Shown one piece after another: positions 22,556-35,099 of a stretch of DNA of 64,000 bases. The stretch comes from Morinoia aosen. Taxonomy: Eukaryota > Arthropoda > Malacostraca > Amphipoda > Talitridae. Every line of letters starts with the position of its first letter. Positions within the stretch are counted from its first letter, which is position 1. The notes under the pieces are model-generated. The model saw only the letters and a program-made list of their open reading frames with translations. It had not been told where the DNA came from and ran no database searches. Both the position numbers and the translations under genes were made by a program. Location: the NCBI GenBank assembly GCA_030386875.1, contig CM059559.1, positions 67,594,392 to 67,658,391 on the forward strand, in the 5' to 3' direction.

Positions 22556-25047
22556 CTCACCGATAGTCTATCCTAAGGAATGCGTCAATAGACACGCCTC
22601 TTATCAGATTTTCCCCTTCTCTAAGTTTTTAAAGAGCGTGATAGTTCTTCCCAACTTCCTGAAACACCACAAATGAGATAGTTGAAGCTCTCCCTCACCT
22701 CTGAAAGACAAGTAGTCAACTCAGACACCACTGTATAAGACACATTCTAAAGCTCAGCTGTTCGCATTTCCAGTTGTCTCCTGAAGTCCACGTGCGCGCT
22801 GCGGCGTAAGCTTGGGCTCAATGCGCCCATTCTACAGGGTGGGTCAAAAACTACCCGACTTTAGTGTATCGATTATTCGACAACCATCAATCGCAGGGAG
22901 ATAAGCTTGGTTTCGTTTGTTGTAAAATTAGGTCCTCCTGTAATTAGCTTACGCATTGTATTGTCGACCTCTTAATTCAAGGGCAATGGTGTTGAGTTGA
23001 AATGATTTCCTTTAAACTTTATCTCATTTTTTGAACCGAGGATTTTTTACCCTTTCTGCCGCCCATTCAATTATTGTGACAGCGATCGTTTTCCAGATAT
23101 TTTCTCATAACGCTCTTCTTTCCCTCTGTACTTTCCGAATTAGCTCACGATTACCGTTAACAATGTCGCTTTTTATTGTGATTTGATGCTGGTTTTACAG
23201 CAAGGCTATCTGACCTTTTAAGCTACAGAGAAATATTTCACACGACGAAAGGTTTGGGCTCCTCGGAGGCCACGAGAACTATGGTGGTCACAGTACAAAT
23301 TTATATTGGAACATAACTTCGACAGTAGTATCATTAGCACTTCTTTTTACAACGGTATTTCACTGTGTCATTTTTGAACAAGTGCGATACGTGTTCACTT
23401 CACATCCCGAAGCTTAACGTATGAAAAAAAAATATTATTATTATTATTATTATTGGGTTTTACCGCCGTTTTCAATACTCTGAAACCTCTATTTTGTGAA
23501 AACCGTTAGGAATTGGTCCTCACTGCGATTAAATGTCTGCATTAAATATCCGCCAATAAAAAGCTTGAACAAATAACATGAAAAAATTGATTTTGCTACA
23601 ATACTTGTTTATAATAATTATCCCACGTGCAGAAAGCAATACTTATTGGACAAGACACAGCCACCAAAAAATTGATCACTAAACCTAAAGGGTATTGATT
23701 GACTCGGCCTCTACCAGCAAATGTGGAATCACGAACAAGAAATTTGAGGGGAAATGTAATAAAAAATACAGATAAATCTTTATTGAAAAGAAATGAAAGA
23801 TATGATAAAATTCAGAAGAGACCGAGGCACTACTCGTGAGCAATGGCGAAATTAGCTTAGCGGTGCACACAGGAACCAGGTAAACCCTAAGGACTAATAC
23901 AGAATTAAGATTGAAAACAATCTTTTATAATCAATTCTTCATTATTTATGAGCGATGTCTTAAAAAGGCCGAAATACTCTGAGCTTCACCTTCAAGAAGT
24001 ATTGGAAAATAGTTAAATTCCGTCACCATTCCGCCACCATTAACGTCCGGATGAGCTAACGCAGGATAACTTATAGAACTACTTCAACGTGTCAAGCAAA
24101 GAGATCCAAATTACTGGCTCATGAATTGACTGAAGTACCCCGCGATCAACCGAAAAAATTTTAATCGAAAAATTCAGCCTCATAAACTACTAAAATTTTT
24201 TGAAAACACCAAACATCAATAAGGCACAATGTTCATACATAGAAAAACAATTACTGACCTTTTACATGTTTTAGCAAGTACATATTAGGGATCTTTACCA
24301 GATAAGCCCGCCACTAGTGCAACACATAAGTTCACCCACTTATAACTTTCGAAATAATGCACCTAGAGCATAAACTTGACACAGGTCTGAACAAAATATG
24401 CTAAGGAAGACTTCATCTCAACAAAAAAGTTTCCTCTCCAAAATAGATTAGAAGAATTTTCATTATCATCAGACTACCGTTATGATCTATAAACACTCGA
24501 TTCATAGTCACACTTGAAAACCTGAACATTGTAGTAGAAAAATGAACAAAGTAACACAAGCTATTGAGCTCAAGCAAGAAGATTAAAAAATGAAATCAGA
24601 GACTCTCATGAAAAAGGGAGAGGAAAAACTGAAAAAAGAGAATCCTACATCCCGTCTCCGTGCGTCTCGCTGCCTGGAAGTACTCAATTTTACCATACGA
24701 TTTGAGCTACAGCGTCCAAGTACGACTATGAGTAAAATGATTAATTATGATTAACAGAAAATTCGCGGAAATTTAAACCCTTATCAACGAAACGGAGGTA
24801 AGCTAAAAAGGCGAAATTTTTTCATGAGCCAAAAATTGGAGACAACAAAAAACATGGCAGCCTCATTATTAAATTATCTATCTACGATTTGAGCAGCACT
24901 TCTTTTCAAGTGATATATGTAATCGGGTAGAAAGTTCATTCAGGCAAGATTTTCTTAACATTTCAGGTGCAGAACGCTGAAGCTTCTGCTTCATTCTGCT
25001 ACTTTCAAACCCTCCATTCAATAAAACAATGTCTTCTAACATATAAA
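22556..25047. other. Right-arm DNA without a recognised gene
   Basis: Mirror of about 15900-18820, without the left-only block at 16481-16870. It contains an ATT microsatellite at 23432-23453. The short open frame 23685-23870 is the mirror of 17473-17658 but has no recognisable motif. Confidence 0.4.
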
Positions 25048-25460
25048 TCAGCAATTCATTAATGAATTGCTAATCAGCAATTCATTCAGCATTACATTCA
25101 GTTTTGCTTGAAGCGCCAAGCTAACCGTGAATTGAGAGCTGGTGTCAGTCAAGAGGTAAATTCTTGAATAAGACTTGAAACTTGAGATGCACATCAGAAT
25201 TGCACGGGTGTACAGTTGTAGGAGCCTACGCTGTTTCACTAGTGAAAAGGAGCTGTTCCTCAACGGTGGACAGCTGCGCGGAGGTGTCGAAATTGAATAG
25301 AGATAGAAAGCTGCGTTGCTGCAGCGTAGGGGGTACCAAGTGGATCTTCGGTAATGAGCAGCCTTCTTAGAAGACGGGATGGCAGGTGCAGTCCTTGTGG
25401 CATTTTGTGTTGCAGCATCAGAAGCAGAAGCTCGTTTTCTTGCACGTCTAGTTGGGAGAC
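25048..25460 (-). CDS. Candidate terminal exon, right-arm copy, longer than the left
   Basis: From acceptor AAATTCTCAG (minus strand) a frame is open for 137 codons to a TGA at 25048. It begins LPTRRARKRASASDAATQNA and stays open through SLVKQRRLLQLYTRAILMCI. The left-arm copy stops after about 53 codons because of a single substitution. The first 35 residues look more protein-like than the rest. Unrecognised; an alternative frame is open over part of it. Confidence 0.3.
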
Positions 25461-26545
25461 CTGAGAATTTGACAATATAAGTTTGTTTCTATTTGAAGAA
25501 CATCGACTGCGTGAACAAAGGAATTCCAGTATTTTTAATATTTTAATCCAAGACTCCCTGGATACAACAAAAGGTATCCAAGGAAATTAACATGAAAAGA
25601 CCATTTGCATCAACACTATAAAAAATGAACCTGTACACATATTGCCTCACACAAAATATGTTGCAAATGAAATAAATTTAGGAAGGATGAAGAAAAAAAA
25701 GTCGAGCTGAGACAATGCGGAAGGCATGGAAATGAAAATTAAAAGGTAAGTACGAACGAGAGTAGTTTCGAAGGCCTACCCAAAGCTGTGGCAACATATG
25801 AATATTTTAGTGTGGGCACCAATCTCCACAGCTTAAGCGGAAGAAACCTAAACCAATTGCGTCTCTCATTCATTCTGTGGGGTGGGATTTCAAAAAAGTG
25901 TACCTACTTATTTCCCCTAACACAAAATAGAAAAAAAAATTCTTTGAAGCTTATTTCTTGTAAATTTCATTGACTTAAATCTATTTTATAGATGAACATC
26001 ACTTGAACACAGGTACTTCTTAACCTAATTTATTAGATCATACATAACCTTACCACAAAAATGGTGCTCTATAGAGAGAGTATGAAGGTAAACTTTAGTG
26101 TGGAGTTGAGGGAACAGGGAATCTATGCACAGCATGAGTTCTCACGCTAGATTCCTTGTGCTTAGAAACAGTATGTTAGAAATGAATTTTATTTGACAAA
26201 AAAGGTGAAGGAAAAAGTAATTACGAGCTGAAAAACAGAAAAGCAGAGAACTGAAGGAAGATAGTCCATAACAAAACAATAACTATTTTATTTCCAGAGA
26301 AAGAAGGCATACTGAACTCTCAGCTTAGGACCTCACATTTTTGCAAATCCTAATAGACACAATACACATAGTACTGCCAAAAACAACTAATACTGTACAC
26401 TACATTCTACATCATATTCTTAGTAGGACTACCTTCATTTACATGAAAAAGACTCAAGTGGGATTGACAAAAGTTGAAAATTATTTTCTAGCAAATCCAT
26501 TGAAATGAACACGAACTGATCTATTTCAATGGGTAATGTATTCAC
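25461..26545. other. Probable intron of the right-arm candidate gene
   Basis: Mirror of 14416-15499. Includes the diverged SINE-like copy at about 26060-26340. No coding seen. Confidence 0.35.
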
Positions 26546-26696
26546 ATGATAATCTGAGAATTATGGCTTCGTCCGTTTGCCGTCAAAAAGTCGTCCGAGG
26601 ACCACCTGACGCACTGTTGGGGGCCGTGAAGTCGCTTTGATGGTAAAGTAAGCTCACACTCCACTCCATCTTCCTTGAAGCAAACTCTTACTCTGC
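26546..26696 (-). CDS. Candidate host exon, right-arm copy (151 bp)
   Basis: Mirror of 14265-14415, with the same acceptor (TTTTGCAG) and the same single open frame including LHGPQQCVRWSSDDFLTANG. Near the 3' end it encodes S and I where the left copy has Y and T, and its donor is GTGAAT instead of GTGAGT, so splicing from this copy may be weaker. The two genes run towards the palindrome centre, tail to tail. Function unknown. Confidence 0.55.
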
Positions 26697-28827
26697 CTGC
26701 AAAATATAAATTGATTTACTATCCTTTCAAATAAAATAATAAAAACCTGACCATTACAGAGACATTTTTTCATTTGGCCAGCCATTCATCTATCTTCTAT
26801 TGACTTCATACTAATGCAATGAATGAACGAATGGCATTTTAGAATTTTTTTCTCTCAAAAGTCAGTATTGTAGCTTTTACTCTTTGTAAGGTTAGTAGAT
26901 CTCACAAACTACTTTATTTATGAGGCCAAAAATGAGATCATGAAATAAATTCAGTCAATTATACATTTGCAACTGAAAAACTTTGACAATAGATTACAAA
27001 ATAATAGACCTAAATTGAAGCTGAAAGGAAATCTGGCATTAGTAAAGATCTATTTTGAGGCTAATTGAGCAATGTCATCATTAACTTGCAGCATATAAGA
27101 TTAAAGGATGGAGAGTTGAAGAGTATAGAACCTAGGTGCATAAAAACTGGATCGTAGAACACTAAGAAACAAGCTCTTGGATGTGACTCAGGAGTGTGGA
27201 CAAGGAAACATAGACGGGTAAAAAAATTCAAGAATATTAAAGCAACTGCATAATCTTAAGTGCCTACGGGACCAGTGGGAAGAAAACCTGATGACCATAG
27301 AAATCTATAATGCTGCTAAGATGTCTTAGCCTGCCTGAACAAAGCATTATCACACATGCTGCAAGCACAATATGAAAAAAGCAATTGAAAATATTATTTC
27401 ATGAGATAGATACAAAATGTAACTAATACTTTGCATCAAATGAGCTAAGGAAAATAACTTAGTAGCTAAGAACTTTAGCAATAATGTTCATCAATCACAA
27501 CTTGAATGGAAATGTAAACATAAATCTATTCCTGAACTGGACAGTTGAAATAAAACTAAAAAACCGATAAAGCAAATGATATAAATCTGGTAATTATTGA
27601 GCATAAGTAATTGAACTACACAATAAATTGACACACTCTCACCTGAAGAGAGATAAAATGTGAACCTGATTACTAATGCACCAAAGAACCATGTCATATA
27701 TTAATTTTGTGAAAATGATTTCTAGCTTTGCTTATTACTACTGCGTTATAGTGAGCACTACACTGTCTTTTTAAAAGAACATTTAGAAATTATTCATATC
27801 CTTCTTTTATTCTAAATGCCTTAATGAAAAACATATTCCTTCCTTGGTTTCATGAATGATAAAATATGAGAAATAAAAATATTTTGTTTCAGGGCAAAAG
27901 AATTAGGTTGTTGAAAGGTCAATTTCGAGAGTGAAGTTAAAGATTGAAAAAGTATGCACAGTTGTGTAATAGTTGACATGAATAAAAATTGTTTAAGTTC
28001 ATTGTAAAATAGTAAGAATTGTAAAATATTTTTGTAAAATATTCATCAACCTATAAAGAAATCAACTTACCATGAGAAGAGTTCTTCATTAGTTGCCCAA
28101 TATTTGTATGCAAATCACTGGATGATCATATAGTAAACGATAAATTTGAGAAATATCTGAAAATAGATTTTCATCACATCCAACACATATTAGACTAATT
28201 CAAAACTCAAATAATGTAGAACATTTCATATGTCTGTAAAAACTTATCTTCAATAGATACAAATTGTATCTAACAATGAACAAGTTCTCACGTATATAAA
28301 TATATACACACAATAAAATTATTCAGAAGCATCAATGTATTCATATCTTATTCAGCATTCAATTTGCTGAATTAGTAAGGAAATAGCCGACACCCATCAA
28401 TGTCTTACCATGTGGACGTGATTTTAAGTTATTTTTCATGATCCATGGTCAGAATAATAGGGCCAATTCACATTGGCTCTCATTTCAACCAGGGCCAACT
28501 CAAGCACCATAAATGCAATGGTACACATCAAAGAAATTGAAATAAATCAGAAAATGTTATAGAAAAGCCTTTAAAAATAGAAAAAGTTGTGTTAAGCAGG
28601 TATAAATTGAGACAGCATTATTGAGAACCTGAACAACAATTGAGCAAAAGTTCAACTTTTGGATTTATGTTTTCCATTTTCTCCACTGGCTTAACATTTT
28701 ATACATGAACAATTATTTGGTGAAAGTTTGAAAATAACACCAACTATTACATTAGCAGACGGATGGCATACAATATTATTATTAGGCCTATATGCTTAGG
28801 AGGACTATTTCTAACAGAACAATTTTT
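26697..28827. other. Right-arm non-coding DNA
   Basis: Mirror of about 12010-14264. Contains the single-copy form of the block duplicated at 13599-13750. The candidate exon equivalent at about 28060-28145 is broken by a deletion and a stop. Confidence 0.45.
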
Positions 28828-29378
28828 GGTAAACGTGTAGCGTTGGTCACTAATCGATTTTCCACTTTTTGGTGCCTAGAAATAGGTAATTAGATCTAAA
28901 TAAACAATTTCTCTTCTATGCACTTTCTGTTGGAAATGAGAATTTAAAGAGTTATGGCGGTAGGTGTAGTTTTGTCTTTGATGACGAATGCACTCGAATA
29001 AACAGTTACTCAACTATCTTCTTTAATTTTTGTTGCTTGAATCATGGTAATAACATCAAAATAAACAACTTTTCTTCCATACACTTTTTTCGTCCAATGA
29101 GTATTTAACGAGGTATAGCGGTAGGTTTGGTTCCATCTTTGATGACGATCGGGCTGTAAGCGAGACTTTATTGCAGCATTGCCATACCACGGGATCAGTA
29201 AATTTCTTTCCGCTTCAAACACTGCAGTTGCGGTAACTAATTTACCGCTATAACTTGTAAAATATTCATTTCCGATGGATAGCGCATAGAAGAAAACTTG
29301 TTTATTTCGATCTAACTAACTACGATTAGACACCGAAAAGTGGCAAATTGATTACCGACCAACGCTACACATTTACCC
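28828..29378. mobile_element. MITE private to the right arm (551 bp)
   Basis: Termini GGTAAACGTGTAGCGTTGG and its inverse (GGGTAAATGTGTAGCGTTGG) form a TIR of about 45 bp. Direct repeats AATTTTT (28821-28827 and 29379-29385) flank it. The left arm shows the empty site near 12011-12021, where the two flanks are joined. No transposase is encoded. It holds several copies of the GCACTTTC/GAGTTATAGCGGTA subterminal repeat. Confidence 0.85.
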
Positions 29379-30640
29379 AATTTTTTGACAGAATAATTTC
29401 ATAAATTGTACATATAATTGGATAGTGCATTCTCTAAAGAGAAAATTCAAGTTTGCACAATTTCTTAAAGCCCTTTTATTTAGGCAAGTTTATGCCGGGT
29501 GAAAAAAATATCTTTCAGGAAAGTAGTGATATCTATTAAGAAATCTTGATAAATTTCTAGAACAACATACTAATAGATGTTTAAATTTTTGCTGCTTGTG
29601 TTATAGTAACAAGATCAAAATAAACCACTTCTCTTGTATGCACTTACCGGAAAAAAGGAGTATTTAAGTAGTTATAGCGGTAACGTAACATAACTTGGCA
29701 TAACTCAACACTATAAAAGCCATCCGATCATTTTGTTGATTCTAAAAAAATCTTACAGAAAATTTTGCACTAATGATTACTTAAACACCTACTAGTATTT
29801 TTCTAGTTTTTCTTTGAGCCTAAAAAATAGTTCTTCTTTAAGCCCATATATATATGAATCTGACAAATAAATAGTATCTTAAACACTGCTTGAAATTATA
29901 ATGAATGAATAAACAATCATCAAAGGGTAATGTCATGTTTATAATTTCTACACAACCTAACTGAACACCTAACACTCGATTTAATTTTGAAGTTGTATTC
30001 ATTATTTAGCACTCAGATGTTATAACTGCAACATTTTTCCTCACGTGCAAGGTCAAATAATTAGTAAGATTTGCTAGTTAGAGATAAAAAATAGTAATTA
30101 AATTTTTATGATTAAATTGTCAGATTTTTTAAATCCATTTAAAGTCAACTCAACCTTACATGGAGCACTGTCTCATGGTGGGAGGCAGCTGTAGGAGAGC
30201 TTATATGAATTAGCTTTTTATGCTTTAATTTTATAAGTAGCATTTGAAATTTAAAACACAAATTAGTTTCACACAGAATTTTGGAAGTTTTAGTGATTTT
30301 TATTGACTACATGTTCCAGACATAAAAAACATCCCAGTCTATCTAATGGAACAGTCCGAACAGATACCACTGTGAAGCCAACTATTAGAAAAGCTAAAAA
30401 CGCCCTGATTTTCAATGTATTACGTAAGAAACTTTGTCACTAAATCGAAGCTTGAAAATTATTTCTCAACTGTCCCATAATTCTATCATGATTTGATTAC
30501 AATCTACCCAGGTGTAGCTATATGTAGTTGCTGGACTTGAATCAGGGCGCACTTTAAGATAATGGTGCCAGTGTCACGAAATGCGCTAGAACGTTAGATA
30601 AGCTGTTAATCTCGTTATGGTACTGTCATACGAAAGTGCG
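29379..30640. other. Right-arm AT-rich DNA, no gene seen
   Basis: Mirror of about 10640-12010, including the repeat copy at 29580-29700. Confidence 0.45.
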
Positions 30641-31320
30641 GACAGCAAAAGACCTGTGAGAAGTATAAAAATACTGCCTTGAATATATTTTTACACACAT
30701 ATATTTTATAAAATTGGAAGTCAGCTCTTGCTTTCTATGAGATGTAAGTCATTGAGTATGAACAAAAGTACATGGAGGTGGAATGAGAATAATAACAGAT
30801 TATGTCTGCAGTGTAATAGTGGAATGGAAGAAACAATTGAGCATTTTGTGCTGGAATGTAGTAGGTATGAGCATGAGAGAGAAAGTTTCATGAATGTGGT
30901 GTTTGAGCAGTATGGAGAGAATGAGTGGTATGCCAGATGTGCTGAAGATGATTGCGGTATGAGCTGTCTTGCTGGATTGCATCAGGAGTGTTATTTGAGT
31001 ATCATTGAAGCTATCAAAATGTTTCTTGTGCGTGCCTGTAGGAAGAGACAGTGACTGGAATGAGCCAGTCAGGGGGAGTGGGCAGTAATGACCCAATATG
31101 CCTGAGGATGGTGTTGTGACACACTGGTTATCCCAGTGATGCCGTCCAATGGCAGCTTGTGACAAGGATTTTTAGATCCTGAGTAATTTGGCGGACAGGT
31201 ATGGTAACAGGCGCTGAACTCTATGTGTGAAAATTGTGGAGGGAATTGTAGGCCGATACAAAGGCCCCGACGCTGTCGGCCCTCAATTTCAAGTTCAAGT
31301 TAAAGTTCAAGTACACATAT
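30641..31320 (+). mobile_element. Non-LTR retrotransposon 3' end, right arm
   Basis: The frame 30728-31054 encodes a non-LTR polymerase C-terminal knuckle: LCLQCNSGMEETIEHFVLEC, with C-x2-C, then H and C, preceded by a SLSMN-type segment usual for this region. After the stop come a hairpin (GGCCCCGACGCTGTCGGCC) and TCAAGT repeats ending near 31310. The left copy (10030-10640) has lost two of the cysteines. The element is 5' truncated, and this fragment was already present before the inverted duplication. Confidence 0.8.
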
Positions 31321-31900
31321 TGTTTGTGTATTTGGCTATCAGGGGCACTGAAAACTTTAAACCTTTTTATTTTTAATTAATACGTATTTATTTGCATGTT
31401 ATTCAATAGTTCACAAAAAACAATAAATCCAGTAACTAATTGAAAACATCACAGAAGAAACTAAAAATTAATCTACTAAAACCATTTTAGTACTTATGAT
31501 TCACTGAGAAAAGTTTATTCATTATTATTTTCCGTTTTCAATTGTATTGGATCTATTTTTAAAATATTTCGGGTTTCGCACACACGTGTACGAATGTACT
31601 CAAGCATAAAGAGCCAACTTAATGAAAACGACCAAATACAGCCCATCGGGAGTTCTATTACTGCATAATTTCTTCAGGTAGTTCTTTCATATGATAAAAT
31701 TGTCTTGAATGAAATAATATTAGAAATACAAATATTGCAATTTTCGTTGTCTTCATGCTTATATATACGTATATTTGTTTTTTTTCGTGCTTCCTTAAAA
31801 TGACATTTTTGAACATCTTCCGAAACAAATGATTCTAATATTATTTCCTGGCGCCAAGAACTGCGAAGTTTTATGTCATGTATGTGTAAACTGTCATAAG
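31321..31900. other. Right-arm DNA up to the hAT insertion
   Basis: Mirror of about 9476-10030. No gene recognised. GTCATAAG at 31893-31900 is the left target duplication of the hAT. Confidence 0.5.
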
Positions 31901-32147
31901 TAGAGACCGGACGTTTAAGCGCTATCAAATATGACGAAATAGCTCGAAAAAATAGCATTTATAGCACTAAAGAATAAGCGCTAATAAAGCAGTTTCATGA
32001 CTTTATTGATAAATGCTTATAGCATAATATGACAAATCAGACGAAAAGACACAAAAAGTATTTATTAAACAAGAACAATATAGCACAATACAGTGAACGA
32101 ACAATCGCAAGAAAGAACAAACAAACACTACCATTTGTTTCTTACAG

Positions 32148-33690
32148 CTATTCATAAGTTTTATTACAATAAATTGATAGCAACAATTTCAAATTTTCAA
32201 ATGTTAAGTTGTGCCTTTTATCTGAGAGTATATATTTGAAATCAGAAAATGTTCTTTCAACTTCTGTTGAAGTGACAGGAGCATATTTGAAAGCTGTAAT
32301 TGGTTGAGGGTGCATGGCTATCGAAACTTCACCTGGTTTTCCTTTGAAAATGTCAGCTATTTTAACAAGAGTGTCTAAATTTGGATTGCCATTCACAACC
32401 ATTTCACATTTCGCTCGTACACCATCACCCTTTGTTCCTGAAAGGGATGAAATTTCTTGTATTACATTTTCAAATAATGAAATAGAATCTACGATGGGCT
32501 TGATGCGTGCTTTTAGTGAGGTGATTGTTTTCGCTAGATTTCTGAAATGAGTCGCAATATATGCTGTCTGTTTTAACCTAGTCTTTTCCAAGTAATTCTT
32601 TAACTATTCTTATTGCTGATGAATCTTCACTGCTTAAACTGTTCATTACTTGCACAAGAACGTCAAAATTGTCAGAATAATAAAATACGGTGGACAACCA
32701 AGTACCCCATCGCGTTACTAATGGTAGTGGTGGCAATGGAAGGTTAGGGGCAACACTTTTAAGTTTTTTAATTCTGGAGGGAGCTTTGAGGAATATCTTT
32801 TTACCGTTGGCAACTAGTTTGTCAATTTCTGGACAAATTTCCCTAACGTACTCAGCAACTCGGTGAAGTACGTGATCTGGCACGTGACGAGTAACATGTG
32901 AGGGTAAATCACCTGCAGCGCAGTAGCTGCTTTCTTCATGTATGCTGCTGCGTCTGTTAGCAGCAGCAATACTTTATCATATTTTATACCATCCGGCCAT
33001 AGTACTAAAAGAGCTGTAGAAAACACTTGGGCTATCGAAGAGCTATTTGCTCTTTCAACTTGTTCTGATGTAAGTAAGTGGATGTTGGATTCTTTGTCAG
33101 CAGTTAGTGAACCCATAACAGCGTTCACAACAAACCTGCCTTTTGCATCAGTGGTTTCGTCGATTGATAGCCAGATGTAGTTTTCACCGATATTTTTCTA
33201 ATTTGCTCTATTGTTGCATTGTAACATTTCCCAATATAATTTCTACGCAGCGTTGATTCGTCTGCGACACTTCTGTTAGTATACGAATTTAAGAAGCTTC
33301 TCATAGAGGGACTTTTAAGTTTCCATAATGGGATTCCGGAGTCCACAAAAGCGTTGCAAAGGTCTTTACAAAATTGCGTCGAAGAACATTATGGAGTTAT
33401 TAGTTTGATGTTGATGGGGTGGACGAAGATTGTTCAGATAGATTGTCAACAGCTGATGCTTCTTCTATTTCTGATGCATTCACAGTAGCCGTAGTTCTTT
33501 GTCGTTCTTTATATCTTTTATGTATAGCTGAATTTACATGTTGTTGTACATTAAACTATTTTGAAAAATTGACATCGCATTGGCAAAGCAGGCAAAACAG
33601 GTTTGTTCTATTTTGTAAGAAATCAGTGCTGCCAAAAGTCATCACTAAATTTCGGAGTTTTACATCTGTTGACACAGGAACCTTCGGCAT
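32148..33690 (-). pseudogene. hAT transposase, broken by stops and frameshifts
   Basis: Reading the minus strand from an ATG at 33690: an N-terminal zinc-finger-like segment (FCLLCQCDVNF, then H-x6-H) with one in-frame TAG; a segment SGIPLWKLKSPSMRSFLNSY with DESTLRRNYIGKC; a core with LLLLTDAAAYMKKAA and LVTRWGTW; and the C-terminal dimerisation region at 32160-32270 with VTSTEVERTFSDFKYILSDK. The order and the ERTFS motif are those of hAT transposases, which excise and reinsert DNA through a bound transposase dimer. At least three frame changes separate the pieces, so the copy is dead, although its ends are still perfect. Confidence 0.85.
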
Positions 33691-34841
33691 ATTTCACCTA
33701 ATGTCACTTAGGTGCCAATCTATCCTGCAAAAGTAAACAAACTCATTTAAGTGAGAAAGAAATATGGTCATTACCATGTTTACTTGTTTCACAATTTTGC
33801 TGCCTTATTTGTATAAAAAGAACCATTTTAAGACATTTGTCATGAATAACAATTTGCTCGCAAATGCTTAGTTTCCGAGATGTTCAACTTTGAAGTTCAT
33901 ATTACATCCTGTATAATAGTGATGAACCGGATACATCAAAATCATTCATTTATAGAAATAAGGCAATAAAATTGTAAAAATTGCGGAATGAAGTAAACTT
34001 AATATTGATCACAAATTTGCAACATAAAATAGGATATGAAAAAGGGGACAGCAGTAGGCACGAAACCCAAAGTTGCACGCACAATAATGGATCAGCTACT
34101 TCGTACAGGGACAACAAGAACGCGAAAACTTTAAGCTACACACGTATATAATGCCTGTGTGAAGGGACATACGCATTAGGTACAGACCCTTTCACAGATC
34201 GAGATCAAGTGCACGACTGCCGTAATAAGCTATATATCATCGCATACCCAACTGTGGAATAATGTTATTTCTAGGTATTAGGTGGGGGAAACCTACAATT
34301 TAACTACTGCAGATAATATGCCATGTGGAGAGAGACAGACACAGAGAGAGAGTGAGAGCGAGGGAGCGAGCGAGAGAGAGAGAGAGATGATAAGAAAACT
34401 TTAAGTTGTAACTTATTATTTTAATCCAAATATTATTTGTAAGTTAAATCTACGTCTCTCTCTCTCTCTGGTTGGCGCATGGTGCACTTTTCTTTATATA
34501 GACAGAAAAAGGGAAAACCCTAATAAATATAAACAGAAAAAAAGATGCAATTTCAATAGTCACACAGACATACACACAGAGTAGAACTTTCTAGTATCAC
34601 TTACCAGCATGGCATGCAAATTACCCAAGATGTGTACAAATTACCCTAAGAGGCGCTTGCCGTCATACTTGCTTTTACATGCATTAATCGAAATATTAGC
34701 AAATGTATAACGCTATCAATTGCTAAATAAGCATTTATATGAAAAATAGCATTTAGAAGCATAATAGGCATTTTCCAGCCGATATAGCATTTTTAAGCAA
34801 AATAAGCATTTATAGCATTTTGCTTGAAAATCCGGTCTCTA
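33691..34841. other. Non-coding part of the hAT element
   Basis: No ORF recognised; microsatellite runs and subterminal GCATTTATAGCAT-type repeats near 34730-34830. Confidence 0.6.
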
Positions 34842-34849
34842 GTCATAAG

Positions 34850-35099
34850 TGTTCTCAACCCAAAATGAAAATACATCGTCCATGAAATTATGTTGTCTCT
34901 TATAATTATTACATGTATCATCAAATGTAGACTTACTAGGGAGCACGTTATAATTATCATTACGTGTATTATCAAATGTAGATTAAGCAAGAATAGGAGT
35001 ACATTGCCCTCAATCATTTATTTTCGACTAGTGACATGAGTATTACAATATTCGTGTAATATTCATCTAAGTACATTAACTTTAAGATATTTTAAAAGC
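34850..35099. other. Right-arm DNA between the hAT and the BEL/Pao fragment
   Basis: Mirror of 9230-9476, with a TCATCAAATGTAGA direct repeat. A similar CTAGTGACATGRGTATTA stretch recurs at 43590-43610. Confidence 0.4.

Larger units (their letters stand above)
31901..34841 (-). mobile_element. hAT DNA transposon (2941 bp) private to the right arm
   Basis: Perfect 10-bp termini TAGAGACCGG...CCGGTCTCTA are flanked by perfect 8-bp target duplications GTCATAAG (31893-31900 and 34842-34849). The left arm shows the empty site near 9476 with the flanks joined. TIR length, 8-bp duplication and the encoded transposase all agree with hAT. It carries AG and CT microsatellites (34320-34470) in its non-coding part. 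Confidence 0.95.
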
